Source of the DNA: Sergeia podlipaevii
Lineage: Eukaryota; Euglenozoa; Kinetoplastea; Trypanosomatida; Trypanosomatidae
Direction: 5' to 3'
Assembly: GCA_030849805.1 (NCBI GenBank)
Contig: JASANZ010002125.1
Location: forward strand, 1-49,991
Length of the DNA: 49,991 bases
Shown one piece after another: positions 22,421 to 32,954 of the stretch (within the stretch, counting starts at the first letter, position 1; each line of letters opens with the position of its first letter). A program made the translations under genes and the position numbers. The notes under the pieces were generated by a model, which worked only from the letters and a program-made list of their open reading frames with translations, was not told the origin of the DNA and did no database searches.

Positions 22421-23392
22421 ATGTCTGAGGAACAACAAAGGACGGAGATTCTACGTCTTCTTGCCTGCCAATCACGAAAGACAAGCCCTTTGGATATCCT
22501 TCAAGTAGACATTGCTACTTGCGCTGTGGCAGATGTCAATAAAAGTTTTCGCAAGATTGCACTGCTGCTTCACCCAGACAAGTGTACGCTTCCCAATGCA
22601 AGCGACGCCTTCAATGTCGCAGAGAAGGCTCATAAGATGCTGAGCCAAGAGGCCGTGCTAGCGCATCTGAAGCGTGCGCACGAGAAAAAGGAGGGGATGC
22701 AGGGCACCACGTCCGCGGGGCCGTCTCAGAAAACTTCTTCTGCTTCTGCATCGGCACCAGCGGCGGTCCCGGCAGCAGCGGCGGCTTCTTCTGGTAGTGG
22801 TGGTTTAGAGTTCGGCACGCTTAGCAAACTTGCAGTCAAGGGGCTCTCTACTGATGCTCAAAAGGCAGCAGAAATTCGACGTATTTTACAGTGCAAGTCT
22901 AGCGATTATTTTGTTATTTTTGATGTGAATCCCGCAGAATGCGAGGTGCCCGACATCGACCGACGCTACCGCCGCATGGCGCAGGCGTTGCACCCCGACA
23001 AGTGCCAGCTTCCTCACGTGGTGGATGCCTTCAACGTCTTTGAAAAGGCGCACAAGGAGCTCTCTGATGAGAAAAAACTTGTGCGGTACAAGTTAGGCTA
23101 CATTCAGCAGAGAAAACACGCTGCTGCGTTGGAAGCTGAGGCGGCGCGACGTCAGTCGCAAGCTACTGCTGCTGCCGCTGCGTCTGGTGGTATGACGGGG
23201 CTATCAGAAGAGGAGCAGCGTGAGCTGCGCATGAAGCAGGTGCTGCGGGAGCACCAGATGGAGGCTGCGCGACTGGCGGATGAGGCGGCACGGAAAAAGC
23301 GAAAGGTGGAAGCGGCGGAGGCCGAGACGAAGGAACTGGCCTCGGAGCTGGAGAGGCAGAGACAAGAATGGCGAGACATGGATCTTTTCTAA
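22421..23392 (+). CDS. Double J-domain protein, DNAJC8/SPF31-like
   Basis: The 323-residue protein contains two similar J-domain modules. The first (about residues 15-75) has its HPD at 51-53 within LLHPDKCTLP. The second (about 150-225) has HPD at 191-193 within LHPDKCQLP. Both are followed by the same DAFNV-EKAHK-LS pattern, so they look like an internal duplication. An Ala/Ser-rich linker (about 95-130) separates them. The C-terminus is a charged coiled coil ending ERQRQEWRDMDLF. The helix following HPD and the coiled-coil tail recall DNAJC8/SPF31, a spliceosome-associated J protein, rather than canonical DnaJ: there is no Gly/Phe or zinc-finger region. Both HPD motifs are intact, so both could stimulate an Hsp70. 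No targeting signal is evident; nuclear or cytosolic location is inferred. Confidence 0.85.
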   Translation: MSEEQQRTEILRLLACQSRKTSPLDILQVDIATCAVADVNKSFRKIALLLHPDKCTLPNASDAFNVAEKAHKMLSQEAVLAHLKRAHEKKEGMQGTTSAGPSQKTSSASASAPAAVPAAAAASSGSGGLEFGTLSKLAVKGLSTDAQKAAEIRRILQCKSSDYFVIFDVNPAECEVPDIDRRYRRMAQALHPDKCQLPHVVDAFNVFEKAHKELSDEKKLVRYKLGYIQQRKHAAALEAEAARRQSQATAAAAASGGMTGLSEEEQRELRMKQVLREHQMEAARLADEAARKKRKVEAAEAETKELASELERQRQEWRDMDLF

Positions 23393-23680
23393 AAAAGGGA
23401 TAACAATAGAAGCAACAACAACCAAAAAAAAAAAAAAAAAAAGCAGCAGTTGCGGTTATGGACGTAAGAAAGAAAAAGATCGCAATAGAGTTCTTTTGTT
23501 GATGGCGCGTTCAAATACATATATTCTGGTGGAGAGACCGGGAAATATATATATTTTTTTTATTTGGTTTACTCTATTGTGCTCTGTGCAGAAAAAAATA
23601 TTTTCCCTCTTTTTTTTTGTTTGTTTTCCGATTAAGTTGCCACTCACGCTAAAAATGACCAAAAAATATATATTAAGAAA

Positions 23681-23705
23681 TATATATATATATATATATA
23701 TATAT
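23681..23705. repeat. (TA)n microsatellite
   Basis: Twenty-five bases of alternating T and A lie in the spacer after the double J-domain gene. Confidence 0.93.
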
Positions 23706-24383
23706 CTTTATGACATGAGTTTTTTGATAAATTTAGAACATTCTTTGATGGAAGCACACGTCGGTTTTTTTTTTTTGTTGTTGTTGTTTCATAAACATTT
23801 TCTCAACACTCTCACTTTTTTTTTTTTGAATTTTTTTTTCTTTCTCCATACGTTCAATATATATTAGATTATTGGTTGGATAGAGCTCCTCAAATTTTAG
23901 CGAGGAAGAATATATATAAAAGATCATTGGTTCACACTTGTTACAATACCATTTTTTTTTTTTTTTTTGCACCTCTCATTATCTTCTATTGATTATTTTT
24001 TTTCTCTTGTGTCTATATATTACTTTACTGTGTCTGAGAAGGGAACATAGAAGGCAGTTCGTTGCCTGCTCCATCTTCTCCTGATTATTATATTTGATTA
24101 TTATTGTTGTTGTGTGGAGGAAAACTACGTCATACTTTTCTTTTCGCTTTTTTATTTATTTTCTATAGAAGCAGCGCTCAACATTTCTTTTTTTTTTTTC
24201 TGTTTTTGATATTATTGTTTGCATTTTTTTTTTCTTTTTTGACAAGTATCTCTTTTTTTTCTTTCCTTGTGAATTCTTTGTGAATACCTTCTTTCCCCAT
24301 TTCTCTTCCTTACAGACGTACAAACAACAAGAGTACTGCCCACCAACGTTTTTTTTATTTATTTTGAAACTCTGCGACGACAC

Positions 24384-24406
24384 ATTTTTTTTTCTTTTTC
24401 TCTTAG
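24384..24406 (+). promoter_or_regulatory. Trans-splice acceptor for the 1776-residue gene
   Basis: A tract of T and C is closed by CTTAG, AG at 24405-24406, 66 bases before the ATG at 24473. A second AG at 24463-24464 is also possible. Confidence 0.5.
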
Positions 24407-24472
24407 CTATTTTTTATTTTTTATCATTATTTATTTTATAAATCCATTTGTCAAAAAAAAAAAGAAAGATAT

Positions 24473-27400
24473 ATGGAGCCTAGACCTGCGCAACGTGCGC
24501 CGCCGGAAGCGCACAATCGTGCCATGATCAACACCAGAGACCGTATTCTCCGCATTAGGCCAGACCAACGCCGCTACAACAACCCTGTGGCAGGCCCAAA
24601 TCAGGATCGCCCTGGTGCTGCCCATGGTGGCTACGGAGGCGCTGATGACCGCATGTGCGATGCAGACGTGGCCGTCGATGATGTCTCAGCAAATGCGAGT
24701 AGCAGCGAGGAAACTTGTAGCTCTGACTACTCGAGCGATAACGAAGGAAGTGACTTTGAGCGCAGCCGCACTCCACTCTTCTGGCAGTTTCCAGATACGG
24801 GCCCGCTAAGCGAACGAGAGGGAGGGGCTTTGCCAGAGGTAGAAGATACGCACAATAGAACGACACCAGAGGCCTCCGCGCGGGGGTTCTCCATGCCCAG
24901 CCTCCAGCAGGGCCTCTCCGTGCTGACAGGATGGACAGGAGCCAATTATTTAGAATTTCGCGGCGGCGCCGGGGCCTTGAATGATTTTCCAAGTGGACGG
25001 TGTTTACCCATCGATGGCGGAAGTCTTTTCGGGACTCCAGTGGTGTCGAAGGTTGCCTCCATGAGCGGCGTCGTAGGGAGTGGTGCTGTGCCTTCACCGT
25101 TTGCAAGTCAAAGCAACACTGGGCGTCCGCAGCCACGCTCCCCTGTAACATATAACTACGTAAAAGGAGCTCGAAGCCGGCGAGCGAGCGCGGGAGCAGA
25201 CGGCTGTGTCGATAGTGATGGATCTCCATATAGCCAGCAGCAGTACCAACGGTTCTCGCTCACGCGTGATACCCCTGCCGGGGTGTATAACACTGACTCA
25301 GCTGCCGCTGCTGCTGGTGTTGGTGGCGACACACATATCAATCATAACACCACTAGTGCCACGCAAAGGAACACGATGGACAGTGGTGGAAAGAATAGCG
25401 GGTCTGGAGGAGGAGCACTGCCGCCACCACCACCGCCTGCGCAACAGCAACGCCGCCGTCGCGTTAGTTTAGTCCGCGGGGATGGTACTTCGACGACGCG
25501 GCAGCAGCAGCAGCAGCAGCAGCACGCCATGGGAGTACCTTCAGTGTTCGTTTCTCCACGTGGTAGAGAAGGATATACCGGCGCTGCCGCTGATCCTGGC
25601 AGTGGTGGTGGTGGTGCCGACCTGAGAAGGAACCCTGTAGACACGACAGGACCCACTAGCAACGCAGCGAAGAGGACAGCAACGGCGACGAGGTCCTCTT
25701 ACGCAGAGAAGTCAAGTGTGCAGAAGGAGAAGTCTAGACTTCCACCAGCGGACGCCCTCACAAAGCAAAACTTAGAAAAGCTGCTTGGCGTTGGCGTCAC
25801 CGGCGACAACCGCGGCGGTGGTGGGGACGGACGGAAGAGAAATCCACGTCAGCCGTCAGGAGCGGAAGAGCAGCCGAGCATGTCCACCCCATCGACCGTG
25901 GCGGCGGCCCCGCTGGATCGACGTAAGTCGCAGGAGGCGGAGGACGAACAGAAAAAGAAGAAGAAGGCCAGTGCCACTGCAGGGGTGAATATCAACACAA
26001 CACATGAGGCGAAGCAGACACTGGTGGCGGCACCGCACGAGGAGGAATCGGCAGTTGCGAGCCACATCCCACGGATTTGGTCAACTCGCCCGCCCCCTGC
26101 ACCACATCCCACCACCAACACAGCGGTGGCCCAGCGGCGACAGCAGACGTCATCAAAGTACACTAACGAGACGCAGATCAATGTGGCGAAGGACCAGAAC
26201 ACGCAAGGAGGAGGAGGAACGGCGAAATGCACCACTGCCGCATCTTCTTCTGCTAACCCCATGCCTGCAACGACGAATGTGAAGAAGAACGGCGTCAATA
26301 GTAGCTCCCCACCTCCGCCTCAGCTGCCCGCGTGGATGCCGCACCTCTCCTTTCCTCACGAGAGAACTGCAGCTGCCGTGGCCCCAACCAAGCCGACACT
26401 CAAGCCCACTACTACTAACCGTACTACTAGTACGAGGGAGACTCCTCCTCCTGCTGCCGCTGCATTTGCAAAGCCAAAATCACCCCAAGATGCCATCAAG
26501 CCGATCATTGGTTCTTGTACTCAGGCGAAGAAGACCACTGCCGCTACTGCTGCGACAAACGCTGCACCAGCACAGAGGACACAGGGCCTCAACTCAGCCG
26601 CAACCGCAGCGCCTGCGCCGCGACCTTCGGCCGTTAACAAGCCAGTGGCCTCGTCAAAGAACACAGACACAGCGAAAGATAGTGGGGATGTTGCTGCCGC
26701 TGTCGATAAGAAGATGACCAATGCGATGAATAGTGCAAACGCGAGAAAGCAATCGCAAGACGCGCCTACAGCACCGACTCAAGCGCAACCAGCTCAGCAA
26801 CAACAACCGCAGCAGAAGCAGCAGCCGACATTCAAAGCGGCCGTGACACCTTCACCTTCTCTGAAGCCGTTAGCTCCAGCCAAAGGCCAGACCACAACTG
26901 TAGGACTAGCAAGCACTGAAGAAAAGACAAATAGCTCTCATCCATTGCCGCTTACATCTAGTTGCAAAGCTAAGATGTCGACTGCAGCGGCGGCAACATC
27001 GAGTGGGGGCACTAGTGTTGGCGATGGTGGTAAAAACATAGGTGCACAACGCATGACGGCGCGTGTGCTTTCCCCTCCGACCCCGTTAGCGTCTGCATTC
27101 GTGATACCCGCCGCGCGCCGCACAGGTGCCGTGGGCTTGTGTCGTCAAGATAGCACAGCCACTACCAACGATTCGGAAAGACTCCGTGGGGGTGGAGGAG
27201 GGTCGGTGTGTGATGGGGCCAGCGCAGCAACACAAACAATGCGTGATAGTGTCAATAGCCGTTTGTGTACGCAGGCATCGTCGGCGTCGCCATACGCGGC
27301 GTCGCTGGCGAACACGCATGCATACAACACCCCAAACACGTGTTGTTACTCTCCTCTCGAGACAACGATGCCTTATGCCGCCACCACTAATGCTAGCACT

Positions 27401-29803
27401 ACGGCCTCTACAAACAGCACGTATGGCATTCACAAGCACGCAACCGAAATGTTTGTGGTGGTGCCAGAAGGTGGTACAACCGTTGCAGAGGCGATCGCGC
27501 GTCTTGGGGGTACCGGGCGGAGCACGCCTAACACAACACCCTCTCCTCCCCTTCCTCCTGTCTCTGGGCTGGAAGGCAGAAATAATTGCAGTACTACTGG
27601 AGGCACCGCGGCAGCTCCCCCGGAGACTTCTTCTTCCTTGAAGCCGAGCAATGTCACACATGTGGGGGCGTCTTCGTCTGGTGACAAGGCAGTAAGTAAG
27701 AAGACCACCAAGTCTTGGCAACAAGAACAACTGCCAGTGCTCCCGTCACCGCTGACAGTGACGAATCACCCATCATCCGCACCAGCGGCAGTGGCTATAC
27801 CGCCTCGAAGGGATCCCCTAGAGCATCCAGCCGAAGTAGAACAAAGACGCAGGGCTGAGGCTGGAAGTAAGAAGGACACTACGGCGAGATCCAACCAGAA
27901 AACGACGACGACGGCTGCTGCTGCTGCTGCTGCTGCTCAGACTCCCCCATCCATGCAGGCAAGAAGCTCCATGCCCACACACGTAAAGCCGCAACAGCCA
28001 AGTGCTGCACAGCTGCGAGATGGAGAGACGGCCCGGAAGGTGGCGGAGGCGAAGCTTCAGGCGGCGGCTCTGCTCGAGCGCAAGAGGGCGAGCCTCAATG
28101 GACCACATCGCAAAAACGACGGCACAAGTACTGGAAATAGTAGCGGAAGAGAGACGAAAAGCACCATAGAGCATGTGCGGAGTGGTACTGGTGATGTTAC
28201 ACCACATACCACTGCTGTTCCTGTTGCCTTACGTACCAATTCAGATGCCCTACTTAGAAGTCCCGTTATGAGTGCGTTGATTTCAGAGACAAAGACACAC
28301 GTTAGTGAATCACATGCGAATGCAGCATCCCCGCCGAGGAGGAGAAAAGGAAAGGGAGAAGTAGAAGAAGACGAAGACCACGTGAAGTCTCCTCGACAGA
28401 CTGCGCTGCAAGCCAACAAGACACCTGCGGAGCAGCCTATACAGTCCTTAGGGCCTCTTCAGCACACGGTAGAGGCTGGCATTATCTTGCCCCCGCGCAA
28501 GCGCATTGCGAGACCACCGCGAGCACGCCGGAGCGGCAGTAGTAACAGTAGCAACAACAACAGTACTGGTGACGGTGCTACCGCAGATGCCTCTGTACAA
28601 CCTAACAGTAGCGGCAGCAGCATCAAGACGAAGGTCATCACCATGACATGGGATCCTACCATATTACCCACGTCCGATCATAACAACAGCAGCAAGGAAC
28701 AGCAGCAACGTGACAGCTTATGCAGGCACAGTCAAGATAGAAGGAGCTCATTTCCTCATGAAAACAGCCGCACACTACCTCCAACGGAAGGGAGAGTGGT
28801 GTCAGCTACTGCGACAGAACATGACGCGCAACACAACACGCGCGTAGAGGCTAGCCGACCGGTAGCTTCCTCTTCTTTTCCTTTCCGAGCGGCGGCACTT
28901 CAGACTGACAACAACGAGAGCAATGACGTCAACGCGGCGACGGAACTGGGGCTCATCACAACTACTAATACCCGTTCTTATGCCTCCGCCGCTGCCACAA
29001 CTCCAGCCGCCACCGCTGACTTCGAGTTGAATACCACGGAAATCAGCGAGAACACCACCACGGTATCCCAGACTCGGCGTCGCCTCCGCGCGCGTCGTTC
29101 CACGCATCGAGCACCCCTTGCCATGACCGACATTAGTCATTATCTACCAGGTTCACTGCCTGAGAATTCGTCGTTACATCTGCCCTCGTATGGATCTGCT
29201 GCGGGCTATATGGCAAGCTTGAGTAATCATCGAGGCAATTTCCTGCCAACTACCACCGCAGCAGCAGCAGCAACAGCAACAACAACAACAGCGGGAGGAG
29301 AGAGGGGGTACCCACGACTTGACATTGCCAGCGCTGCCACCGCAGCAAGCACAACGACCACTTCATCCGGTTCCAGGCCACACTCACGTGCGACGACTTT
29401 CGCGGCAGGGAGGACACTTCCATACTCTTCCGCCTCCTCTCCGCAGCCGCAGCAGTCGTGTGGCACTCATGCAAGGGAGAATGCCAGTGGTAATGCGTTC
29501 AACTTAAATGATGGCGGCTATCGCGATACACATGATAACGCCAATAATAGGACAGCCCCAGTCGTAGGCAATACTTCATTGCTAACATCAGGAGGAGGGG
29601 CTCCATCGTCGTCTCCAACGCCGTATGTCCCTCGCCAGCTTTGCGGACGAGGCAACGATAGCGGTAGAGGTTCAACCATCACAGCAGGAGCAACGAGAGG
29701 TGGCAACCTCAGCTACACTTCTGGCACGACGCTACCGCCGTTAGTTCATTCCGCTCCCAAGGAGGAAGGCTGTACAGGAGGGAGAAGCCACGAGGGATGG
29801 TAG
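24473..29803 (+). CDS. Large low-complexity protein of unknown function
   Basis: An uninterrupted frame of 1776 residues follows a good splice acceptor, and its length and codon use support a real gene. I recognise no catalytic or structural domain. The sequence is rich in Thr, Ser, Ala, Pro, Gln and Asn with many short homopolymers, including seven Gln at about 25502-25522, an Ala run near 27915, and polyproline patches. An acidic Ser/Glu segment occurs near residues 75-100, and basic clusters such as RRRLRARR occur near residue 1535. A short Lys/Glu/Ala helix-forming segment (about 1180-1210) is the only likely ordered part besides the conserved-looking ends. No signal peptide or membrane segment is seen. 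Such proteins in trypanosomatids are often cytoskeletal or RNA-associated scaffolds, but nothing here decides this. Confidence 0.8.
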   Translation: MEPRPAQRAPPEAHNRAMINTRDRILRIRPDQRRYNNPVAGPNQDRPGAAHGGYGGADDRMCDADVAVDDVSANASSSEETCSSDYSSDNEGSDFERSRTPLFWQFPDTGPLSEREGGALPEVEDTHNRTTPEASARGFSMPSLQQGLSVLTGWTGANYLEFRGGAGALNDFPSGRCLPIDGGSLFGTPVVSKVASMSGVVGSGAVPSPFASQSNTGRPQPRSPVTYNYVKGARSRRASAGADGCVDSDGSPYSQQQYQRFSLTRDTPAGVYNTDSAAAAAGVGGDTHINHNTTSATQRNTMDSGGKNSGSGGGALPPPPPPAQQQRRRRVSLVRGDGTSTTRQQQQQQQHAMGVPSVFVSPRGREGYTGAAADPGSGGGGADLRRNPVDTTGPTSNAAKRTATATRSSYAEKSSVQKEKSRLPPADALTKQNLEKLLGVGVTGDNRGGGGDGRKRNPRQPSGAEEQPSMSTPSTVAAAPLDRRKSQEAEDEQKKKKKASATAGVNINTTHEAKQTLVAAPHEEESAVASHIPRIWSTRPPPAPHPTTNTAVAQRRQQTSSKYTNETQINVAKDQNTQGGGGTAKCTTAASSSANPMPATTNVKKNGVNSSSPPPPQLPAWMPHLSFPHERTAAAVAPTKPTLKPTTTNRTTSTRETPPPAAAAFAKPKSPQDAIKPIIGSCTQAKKTTAATAATNAAPAQRTQGLNSAATAAPAPRPSAVNKPVASSKNTDTAKDSGDVAAAVDKKMTNAMNSANARKQSQDAPTAPTQAQPAQQQQPQQKQQPTFKAAVTPSPSLKPLAPAKGQTTTVGLASTEEKTNSSHPLPLTSSCKAKMSTAAAATSSGGTSVGDGGKNIGAQRMTARVLSPPTPLASAFVIPAARRTGAVGLCRQDSTATTNDSERLRGGGGGSVCDGASAATQTMRDSVNSRLCTQASSASPYAASLANTHAYNTPNTCCYSPLETTMPYAATTNASTTASTNSTYGIHKHATEMFVVVPEGGTTVAEAIARLGGTGRSTPNTTPSPPLPPVSGLEGRNNCSTTGGTAAAPPETSSSLKPSNVTHVGASSSGDKAVSKKTTKSWQQEQLPVLPSPLTVTNHPSSAPAAVAIPPRRDPLEHPAEVEQRRRAEAGSKKDTTARSNQKTTTTAAAAAAAAQTPPSMQARSSMPTHVKPQQPSAAQLRDGETARKVAEAKLQAAALLERKRASLNGPHRKNDGTSTGNSSGRETKSTIEHVRSGTGDVTPHTTAVPVALRTNSDALLRSPVMSALISETKTHVSESHANAASPPRRRKGKGEVEEDEDHVKSPRQTALQANKTPAEQPIQSLGPLQHTVEAGIILPPRKRIARPPRARRSGSSNSSNNNSTGDGATADASVQPNSSGSSIKTKVITMTWDPTILPTSDHNNSSKEQQQRDSLCRHSQDRRSSFPHENSRTLPPTEGRVVSATATEHDAQHNTRVEASRPVASSSFPFRAAALQTDNNESNDVNAATELGLITTTNTRSYASAAATTPAATADFELNTTEISENTTTVSQTRRRLRARRSTHRAPLAMTDISHYLPGSLPENSSLHLPSYGSAAGYMASLSNHRGNFLPTTTAAAAATATTTTAGGERGYPRLDIASAATAASTTTTSSGSRPHSRATTFAAGRTLPYSSASSPQPQQSCGTHARENASGNAFNLNDGGYRDTHDNANNRTAPVVGNTSLLTSGGGAPSSSPTPYVPRQLCGRGNDSGRGSTITAGATRGGNLSYTSGTTLPPLVHSAPKEEGCTGGRSHEGW

Positions 29804-29891
29804 TACTCGTGGTGATGGTGATGGTGGTGACTTGCCTGTATTTTGCAAGGGAAGCAATCTCATCATGGAGGATCTTTAAGAAGGAGGAAAG

Positions 29892-29915
29892 GAGAGAGAG
29901 AGAGAGAGAGAGAGA
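29892..29915. repeat. (GA)n microsatellite
   Basis: About twelve GA units lie shortly after the stop codon of the 1776-residue gene, followed by a poly-A run. Confidence 0.9.
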
Positions 29916-30183
29916 AAAAAAAAAAAAGAAAAGCGGCTGCCACGTGTAGATAGCTCTACAGTGTGATATCATCAGCCATATATATATACATATATATATA
30001 TATATACGCCGGAATATCTGAAGTATGCTGCTTTTTTTTTTTTTGTAAAAAATCGATCAATATTTTTTACTTTAAAATTCTTTGATGCTGACCAGTTGTT
30101 TGCTTCCCATCCTCCCCTAAGGAGCTTTTATTACTATTATTAAATTTCTTCCTTCCACATTTCGTTTCTACCATTCATCAGGC

Positions 30184-30213
<30 letters not shown>
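30184..30213. repeat. (TTA)10 microsatellite
   Basis: Ten TTA units lie in the spacer upstream of the TMEM65-family gene. Confidence 0.93.
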
Positions 30214-30215
<2 letters not shown>

Positions 30216-31152
30216 ATAAGCCGTTGTGCTGTATCTCACTTCCTTTATTTCTCCCCCCCCCTTTCCCGGATGCACATGCGCCGTGGTACATCACGTCATT
30301 CTTTTAACTTACTTTTGCATACTGAATATATGTGTTTAGAATTTCTTCCTTTGCGCTCTTCCCTCCCCCTCTTCACCCCTTCTTTTCGCCATCAACGACT
30401 ATCGAGAAGTGTTCTCCTTCCCTCTCTTTTTTTTTCTTCGTATGTTCTCTTCCTTCTGACTTTTTTTTTTGTGTGTGTATGTATGCTGCTGGCTATACAG
30501 ATACGATGGCATGTGCCTTTATATTGATTTGAAGAGGAGGACGAAGAGGAGAGGGAGAATGAGAGGTGAGGGAGGCAAATAAATGAGTGCGTGTGAGGAA
30601 AGTAGAAAAATAAAAAAATACAGAGGTAAGAGGTAAGAGGAATAGGAAAGAAATGCCATATTTTTATTATTATTGTGTGTGTATGATTGCAGCTGAGTAC
30701 GTTGATTTCTTTTTTTTTCCTTTTTTTTCATCTTTCTTTCTGTTCAATGATGTACGAATAGTTTCTTCTTCTTCTTCTTTTTTTTTTTTGATTGAATTTT
30801 TGCATATTTGTACAGATATGTGCACACATATATATATATATAGATAGATATAAACAAGTGTGCTTGTGTGTTTGGGTACCTGCTTGCTTTTTTTTTCTTT
30901 TTTTGTGCATTTACCCATGTTGTGCTTTAGTGTTGATGTTTTTTTTTTCTTTGTCACATATATTTCTATTTATCTTTATTTTATTATAAATCTTGATTAA
31001 AACCTTTGTGCTTGCTTTCTATCTCTGCTTTCTTTTTCCATTTTTTTCTTTTTTTTTTCCAGCTCAGAGTACATAGAAACCATAGAGCACCAGCAAGAAA
31101 TATAAGACGAGATGAATATACACACACATATATATATAAGAGCCCATAAGCG

Positions 31153-31178
31153 GCAAGAAGAATCACTTATCTTCTTGC
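31153..31178 (+). other. Stem-loop with 9 bp perfect stem
   Basis: GCAAGAAGA (31153-31161) and TCTTCTTGC (31170-31178) are perfect complements around an eight-base loop. A stem of this size can arise by chance in a spacer of this composition. Confidence 0.35.
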
Positions 31179-31356
31179 ACTTTGCTGTCTTTCAAAAAGG
31201 AAAAGAAGCATTTTTCATTTTTTTTTTTTTTAATTATTGTTATGTATTGTAGTCAGGCTGATAAGCAGACTTTTACTTTTACCCTTTACTTTTCTTTCAC
31301 ACATATACATATTGCAAAGCAGCGACTCTAATAACAACAGCAATCCACGCAGAAAG

Positions 31357-31385
31357 CAACAACAACAACAACAACAACAACAACA
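31357..31385. repeat. (CAA)n microsatellite
   Basis: Nine to ten CAA units lie in the spacer upstream of the TMEM65-family gene. Confidence 0.92.
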
Positions 31386-32106
31386 TATATTAAAAAAAAA
31401 CAGAAGTGTTGCTTTGTATGTGTAGTATATCTACTTTGCAATCTTTCTCTCCAATCTCAAACACTTCCTCTCTTGATAACACGACGCAAGGGGGGAGAAA
31501 GAGAGAGAGAGAGAGATAAACGTATATATATATATATAGTGATACTCACGTTTTTCAATACTGATTTTTTTTTCTTTTTTCTCTCTCGCTTTTTTTTTTC
31601 TTCTTTTTTAGATACTGCATATGCATATAGTAGTAATTGAGGGAAGGAGAAAGATTAGGAAAAGATAAACAAACAACAAAAAAAAGATAAGTTGGCATCG
31701 CTATACATACATATACATATATAGCGAGGACGAGGAAGACAATAAAGGAAAGACTCAGCACATTGTGTTTGTGCCTGTTTTCTCTCTTTCATTCGTTTTT
31801 TTCTTTTTATTCTTTTATATGGACGAGTAGGAGATATCTTTCACTCTTTCCTTTTTTCAAAAAAAAAAAAACCCTACACGATTTGCTGAAAGGAAATCGG
31901 GAGAGAAGTTTCTTCTTTTTTTTTCTCCCTTTTTTTTCGGTTAACAACGTGAAGGCGTGAGGAAGTAATAGGACTCAAGGTGCTTACATACACACTTACC
32001 TTCATATATATATAAATACAACAACATATATACTTTGCATAGAACTTAGTACCCGTTGCATAGATCTTGATAGTCAAACATAATAAACTTAAAGAAAAAA
32101 ACTTGT

Positions 32107-32146
32107 GATCTCTCTTCTTTTTTCTTTTTTTCTCTTTCCATTTGAG
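32107..32146 (+). promoter_or_regulatory. Trans-splice acceptor for the TMEM65-family gene
   Basis: A 30-base T/C tract is followed by CATTTGAG, AG at 32145-32146. It would leave a 5' UTR of about 213 bases before the ATG at 32360. Confidence 0.5.
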
Positions 32147-32359
32147 TCAACGACACGGAGGAAACGAAAAGTGGACTCTCACCGACGCGTTTAGGATTTT
32201 AAGAAGAGAAGGGAGTATTTAGCGCTGATAGTGACGGTGAAGGGAGAAACACACACACACAAGAAAAAGGAAAAAAAATTGCTTAAATACTAAGTGATAG
32301 GCATCGGAAAACAATAGCACAAACGCAGTGCTTTTTATTTTCTCCGCACGCGCTCATAA

Positions 32360-32923
32360 ATGGGACTCATGCGCAGATACGCAAGCATGCATGTGCGCCT
32401 CAGCGCTCCTTTCCTCGGCACTGCTAGCCGCACTTCTAGTGGTGTGCTCCTCACATCTTCTTTTTCTTCCACTTCTTCCTCGTCGTTATGGGCCTTACCG
32501 TCCCGAGCAGTATCACACCAACAAACCCGATGGGCTTCCACTACTACGAGCAGCAGCGGTAATGCATGTACTTCTGGCTCTACTTCAGCTGCTGGTAATG
32601 AAAAGAAGGAGGAAAGCGAAGCGAGAAGGCAAACTGAGGCATCTTCTGACACTTTTGGCGCAGCACATCCCCCTTTTTCTTCTTCTTCTTCTTCTTCAAT
32701 TTCTCAGAGTACTGCAGAGGCTACCATGGCTACGGCATCAAACACACCACCAAAATCAGCAGCACTGTGCGAAGGCAGCAGCAGCAGCAGCAGCCCAAAC
32801 GATGCAATACTAGAAGCCGCTGGGAAGCTACGCGCTGCGATGTCGGCGTGGGAGGAAGTAGAACGGGCAAAGGCACGAGACGTAGCAGCCCGCATGCAAG
32901 TAAGCGCTGCTGCTGCTGCTGCA

Positions 32924-32954
<31 letters not shown>

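Larger units (their letters stand above)
23393..24472 (+). other. Spacer upstream of the 1776-residue gene
   Basis: The segment is dominated by poly-A near 23424-23441, (TA)n at 23681-23705 and many poly-T runs. Apparent short proteins here are translated homopolymer tracts. No gene was seen. Confidence 0.6.
29804..32359 (+). other. 2.6 kb spacer upstream of the TMEM65 gene
   Basis: The spacer holds simple repeats ((GA)n at 29892-29915, (TA)n near 29979-30006, (TTA)10 at 30184-30213, (CAA)n at 31357-31385), many poly-T runs, and a 9-bp stem-loop at 31153-31178. Short frames such as those around 30660-30990 are homopolymer translations. A pyrimidine-rich tract at 32110-32140 ends in GAG (AG 32145-32146), a probable splice acceptor. 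No gene was seen. Confidence 0.55.
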
